Part shown: positions 61,051 to 64,000 of the stretch, piece by piece
Layout of the letters: every line of letters starts with the position of its first letter
Numbering within the stretch: position 1 is the stretch's first letter
Assembly (NCBI GenBank): GCA_900550475.1
Contig: URSA01000008.1
Coordinates: 1 to 64,000, forward strand
Length of the DNA: 64,000 bases
Source of the DNA: an uncultured Lachnospiraceae bacterium
Lineage (GTDB): Bacteria > Bacillota > Clostridia > Lachnospirales > Lachnospiraceae
Direction of reading: 5' to 3'
Position numbers and translations under genes: made by a program
The notes under the pieces: generated by a model
What the model was told of the DNA's origin: nothing
The model's input: the letters and a program-made list of their open reading frames with translations, nothing else
Databases searched by the model: none

Positions 61051-61087
61051 CGCCTCCGCAGCCGCGCTGCGGCCCCGGAGGCGGTTT
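61051..61087 (+). terminator. Large hairpin at the end of pilT
   Basis: CGCCTCCG (61051-61058) with CGGAGGCG (61076-61083), plus an inner GCCGC/GCGGC stem (61061-61065 with 61069-61073), form a long GC-rich hairpin, followed by GTTTTGG. The short T-run makes it a modest terminator. It lies 28 bp after the pilT stop. Confidence 0.7.
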
Positions 61088-61500
61088 TGGTTCGAGGCAT
61101 TAGCGGGGGCAATTTCACTCGGCATCTTCCCACGCCATTTTCACTTTGTATTTGCAACCGTCGGCTATGCCTGATGACTTTCCCCAGTGTCTTTGGCTGG
61201 CAATTTCCCTTGGCAGTTTCGTCCGGCAATTTTGTTTGGCAAATTCACTTGATATCTTCATTTCCCGGTATCTTCATTTGGCAATTTCTCTCGATATTTT
61301 CAACCAACAACTCTACCCGGCAACTTCGCAATTTCCTGTCAATCTCACTTTCCCTTTAATATTCCCTCAAAACTCAAAATCATTTTCTTGATGCTTTTCA
61401 AAATTTTTCTGACAGATCTTTTCATATATTTCTTGTTTTTTTTCAACTGCTTTTTAGGTTTCCAAACAAATATAGTTTATTTGAAAGAGGAGGAATGTTT
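61088..61500. other. Non-coding gap between pilT and comM
   Basis: About 410 bp without a credible gene. The first part holds a 13-bp tandem repeat (next entry); the second half (61340-61490) is AT-rich, with poly-T tracts and a TATAGT (61471-61476) that may be the comM -10, though no fitting -35 is seen. The short frames here are made by the repeat itself and start without ribosome sites. Confidence 0.7.
61108..61331. repeat. Degenerate 13-bp tandem repeat (consensus GGCAATTTCACTT)
   Basis: The gap can be cut into 13-bp units that keep phase from 61108: clear copies begin at 61108, 61121, 61134, 61199, 61212, 61225, 61238, 61251, 61267, 61280, 61293 and 61319. Phase is exact from 61108 to 61263 (12 units; 4 or 5 of them badly decayed), and shifts by 3 bp at 61264-61266. 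The plus strand is pyrimidine-rich. It looks like an old minisatellite; no direct function is evident. Confidence 0.7.
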
Positions 61501-63039
61501 ATGTTTCATGCCATGATTTCAGGAGGTATTCAGGGAATGCGTGCCTATCAGGTGCGGGTGGAGGTGGACGTTTCCAGAGGATTGCCCTGCTTTGACATAG
61601 TGGGAAGCGCGGGGAGGGAGGTAAAGGAGGCACGCGAGCGGGTGCAGGTCGCATTGCGAAATGGAGGTTACAGTCTTCCCGTTGCAAAGATTATTGTGAA
61701 TCTTTCTCCGGCACAAATCGCGAAGGAGGGGACGGGATATGATCTGGCGGTGGCGGCAGGACTGTTGGCATGCATGGAGGTCTGGCGGCCGGAGGCGCAT
61801 CCTGATATTGCGTTTCTTGGGGAACTTGCCTTGAACGGCGAGGTCAGAGGAATAAAGGGCGTGCTGCCTATTGCACTGGCGTTAAGGGAACAGGGAATCC
61901 GTCACCTGTTTGTGGCGCCGGAAAATGCGGGGGAATGCAGGGAGGTGCCGGACATCAGACTGATCGGGGTGCGGAAACTGCAGAAATTGGAGGAATTTCT
62001 GAAAGCGGAGGAATCAGAATGGGAAAGAATGCGCGAGGGGACACAGCAGGAGAACCCGGAGGGAGAGGGACAAAGAAGCAAAATTCCGGACTTTTCCGAT
62101 GTGTCCGGTCAGGAGGTGGCGCGGAGAGCTGCGGAGGTTGCAGCGGCAGGTTTTCACCATATTCTGTTTGCAGGGGCGCCGGGAGCGGGGAAAACCATGA
62201 TTGCAAAAAGAATCCCGGGAATTTTGCCTCCCATGTCTTGGGAGGAGCGGCTGGAGGTTGCCAGCATTTACAGCATTGCGGGTAAGTATGGGAATGGAAA
62301 TATGGGGGAGGAAATGTCGCGGCCGTTTCTGGCACCGCATCATACGCTGTCCCCGCAGGCACTTGCCGGAGGTGGCAGGATTCCAGCACCGGGTCTGTTG
62401 TCCTTGGCGCACCGCGGTGTACTCTTTTTGGACGAGCTGCCGGAGTTTTCGCAGGCATCCTTGGAGGTGCTGCGTCAGCCGCTGGAGGAGAAAAAGGTGC
62501 AGATCGCCAGAAGCAGGGGAACCTATGTCTATCCGGCAGATTTCATGCTGGTGTGCGCCATGAATCCGTGTCCGTGCGGCTTTTTCCCGGACAAAAACCG
62601 CTGCACCTGTACGGAACCGGAGATCCGAAGGTATCTGGGAAAACTCTCCGGGCCGGTCTTGGATCGGATTGATATTGTCACGGAGGTTTCTCCGGTTAAG
62701 ATGAAGGAATTGTCCGGCGGTGGTGAGTCCACCGGAAAGATCAGGGAACGTGTTATGAAAGCAAGAGACCGGCAAAAGCTCCGGTATCAGGGGACTTGTT
62801 ATCGGTTCAATAGTGAACTTGCGGGAAGAGATGTGGAAAAATTCTGTGGGACGGATGAAGAAGGCAGGCGTTTTTTGGAGAAAACCTTTGAGAGCGGGCA
62901 TATGAGTGTACGGGCTTATCACAAGGTTCAGAAACTGGCGCGTACCATTGCCGATCTGGAGGGGGATGCGAAGATCAGAAAACCGCATTTGGCGGAGGCA
63001 GTATTTTACAACGAAGCGAGAGGGCGGTTCTGGAAATAA
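61501..63039 (+). CDS. comM: ComM/YifB-family Mg chelatase-like AAA+ ATPase
   Basis: A 512-residue protein. N-terminal Lon-like domain (about 15-150; VDVSRGLPCFDIVGSAGREVKEARERVQVAL), then the Mg-chelatase-type AAA+ core with Walker A GAPGAGKT at about 225-232, the zinc-loop text NPCPCGFFPDKNRCTC and a C-terminal domain. ComM is a branch-migration helicase acting in natural transformation in other bacteria. AGAGGAGG (61486-61493) favours ATG 61501 over ATG 61495. dprA follows. Confidence 0.95.
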   Translation: MFHAMISGGIQGMRAYQVRVEVDVSRGLPCFDIVGSAGREVKEARERVQVALRNGGYSLPVAKIIVNLSPAQIAKEGTGYDLAVAAGLLACMEVWRPEAHPDIAFLGELALNGEVRGIKGVLPIALALREQGIRHLFVAPENAGECREVPDIRLIGVRKLQKLEEFLKAEESEWERMREGTQQENPEGEGQRSKIPDFSDVSGQEVARRAAEVAAAGFHHILFAGAPGAGKTMIAKRIPGILPPMSWEERLEVASIYSIAGKYGNGNMGEEMSRPFLAPHHTLSPQALAGGGRIPAPGLLSLAHRGVLFLDELPEFSQASLEVLRQPLEEKKVQIARSRGTYVYPADFMLVCAMNPCPCGFFPDKNRCTCTEPEIRRYLGKLSGPVLDRIDIVTEVSPVKMKELSGGGESTGKIRERVMKARDRQKLRYQGTCYRFNSELAGRDVEKFCGTDEEGRRFLEKTFESGHMSVRAYHKVQKLARTIADLEGDAKIRKPHLAEAVFYNEARGRFWK

Positions 63040-63100
63040 GTCTGATATGCAGCTAGGGAGTGGGGGAAACTTGATTCGACAGATCGGGAGGAGAAATATT

Positions 63101-64000
63101 ATGGAGAAAAGTTTTGAGTTGCGGCGGGAATGGATGGAGGAACAGCAGCCCTTTGCCTGCTGGCTGCACGGGGCGGCGGGGAATGGAGGTAAGTGGAAGG
63201 AAAAACTGCTTGTCACGCTTGGAACGCCGCAGGAAGTTTATCGTGCGGACAAAGAGACGTTGGAGAAACTTGTGGGAGCGGAGAGGGCGGCGCGGTTGTG
63301 TGCGGCAAGGGGGAAGGATGTGCGGAAAGCGTATGAAGACATGCAAAACTGTGGAATTGTCTTTTATCCATTTTATCATCCGGAATATCCGAAACGGCTT
63401 CTTGATATCCCGGACAGACCCTTTGGTGTGTATGTGAAAGGGAAAATAAGGGACGATGGTCCGCGGGTCGCAGTGGTAGGCGCACGGGACTGCTCGCCCT
63501 ATGGAAGCTATGTGGCAGAAACGTTTGCCCGGGGGCTGGCAGAAATGGGGCTGCTTGTCGTCAGTGGCATGGCTAGGGGAATTGATGGAATTGCACAGAA
63601 GGCGGCATTGGACGCAAACGGGAGTACCTGCGCTGTGCTGGGATGTGGCGTTGATATTTGCTATCCGGCATCAAATGAAGCACTGTATCGGGAAATTTGC
63701 AGTAATGGTGTCGTCCTGTCGGAATATCCCCCCGGCACGAAGCCACAGCCCTCGTTGTTTCCGCCGCGAAACAGAATCATAAGCGGGCTTGCAGATGCGG
63801 TGCTGGTCGTGGAGGCGCGCAGAAAGAGCGGAACATCAATCACGGTGGACATGGCATTGGAGCAGGGAAAAGAGGTCTTTGTCATACCGGGAAGAATCAC
63901 AGACAGACTGAGCGATGGGTGCAACAATCTACTCTTGCAGGGCGCCACGATCGCATTGTCCCCCGCACAGGTGGCAGAGGAAATCCGGACGATCTGGGAG
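63101..64000 (+). CDS. dprA: DNA-processing protein DprA (3' end beyond window)
   Basis: An open frame of 300 codons that runs off the window without a stop. It has the DprA Rossmann core: VAVVGARDCSPYG at about 123-135, SGMARGIDGIAQKAAL, AVLGCGVDICYPASN, FPPRNRIISGLADAVLVVEAR and SGTSITVDMALEQGKEVFVIPG. DprA loads RecA on incoming single-stranded DNA during transformation. ATG 63101 lies behind GGGAGGAG. In Bacillus the gene lies next to topA, but here topA is about 51 kb upstream. Confidence 0.97.
   Translation, partial: MEKSFELRREWMEEQQPFACWLHGAAGNGGKWKEKLLVTLGTPQEVYRADKETLEKLVGAERAARLCAARGKDVRKAYEDMQNCGIVFYPFYHPEYPKRLLDIPDRPFGVYVKGKIRDDGPRVAVVGARDCSPYGSYVAETFARGLAEMGLLVVSGMARGIDGIAQKAALDANGSTCAVLGCGVDICYPASNEALYREICSNGVVLSEYPPGTKPQPSLFPPRNRIISGLADAVLVVEARRKSGTSITVDMALEQGKEVFVIPGRITDRLSDGCNNLLLQGATIALSPAQVAEEIRTIWE

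Noticed and set aside
61146..61391. Gene of 81 residues in the pilT-comM gap
   Set aside because: Its peptide repeats come from the 13-bp DNA repeat, it has no ribosome site and resembles no known protein.

Overview
This window looks like chromosome of a motile member of the Clostridia, most likely Lachnospiraceae (inference from protein flavour and synteny). Supporting signs are a Bacillus-type fla/che cluster with fliY, cheC and cheD, a CodY gene beside flgB, a spore sigma factor of the SigK type without a pro-sequence, strong Shine-Dalgarno sites, and GTG and TTG starts. Every gene I can support lies on the + strand, so the whole 64 kb is probably on one replichore and read away from the origin. 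No tRNA, rRNA, CRISPR array or intact insertion sequence was seen.

Layout. 1-583: two decayed 3' ends of Rpn/PD-(D/E)XK transposase-like genes. 674-10364: a type IV pilus operon (pilC, pilA, pilD, a pilM-pilN fusion, pilO-like, then four minor prepilins, one of 688 residues). It has its own promoter and no extension ATPase pilB. 10382-13480: topA and codY, with a near-consensus CodY box and a perfect dyad at the codY promoter, closed by a strong terminator. 13495-48516: a single run of about 38 genes for the flagellar basal body, rod, hook, export gate, stator, switch and chemotaxis core, ending with sigma-28 (fliA) and accessory membrane proteins. 48541-50519: rpsB-tsf, driven by a promoter embedded in the terminator of the preceding unit. 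50575-59951: an MFS transporter, a uridine-kinase-like P-loop protein, a degenerate EAL-HDOD protein, a chemoreceptor without a periplasmic domain, lepA, hemW, sigK and a degenerate HD-GYP protein. 59967-64000: pilT, a 13-bp degenerate tandem repeat in a non-coding gap, comM, and dprA running off the window.

How it works together. The order topA, codY, flgB through fliA, SwrB-like gene, rpsB, tsf matches the Bacillus subtilis chromosome, which supports the assignments. The ancestral neighbours dprA (before topA) and pyrH/frr (after tsf) are not in place; comM-dprA instead lie after pilT about 50 kb away. The pilus genes and pilT bracket the flagellar cluster, and c-di-GMP-type proteins (a PilZ protein inside the fla/che run, plus degenerate EAL-HDOD and HD-GYP proteins) sit between the two motility systems. 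PilT, ComM and DprA together also suggest a DNA-uptake connection, which is inference. I did not find an unmistakably new system. The least explained items are the 13-bp repeat array, the codY control region, the PilM-PilN fusion with oversized minor pilins, and a few uncharacterised flagellar-cluster proteins.
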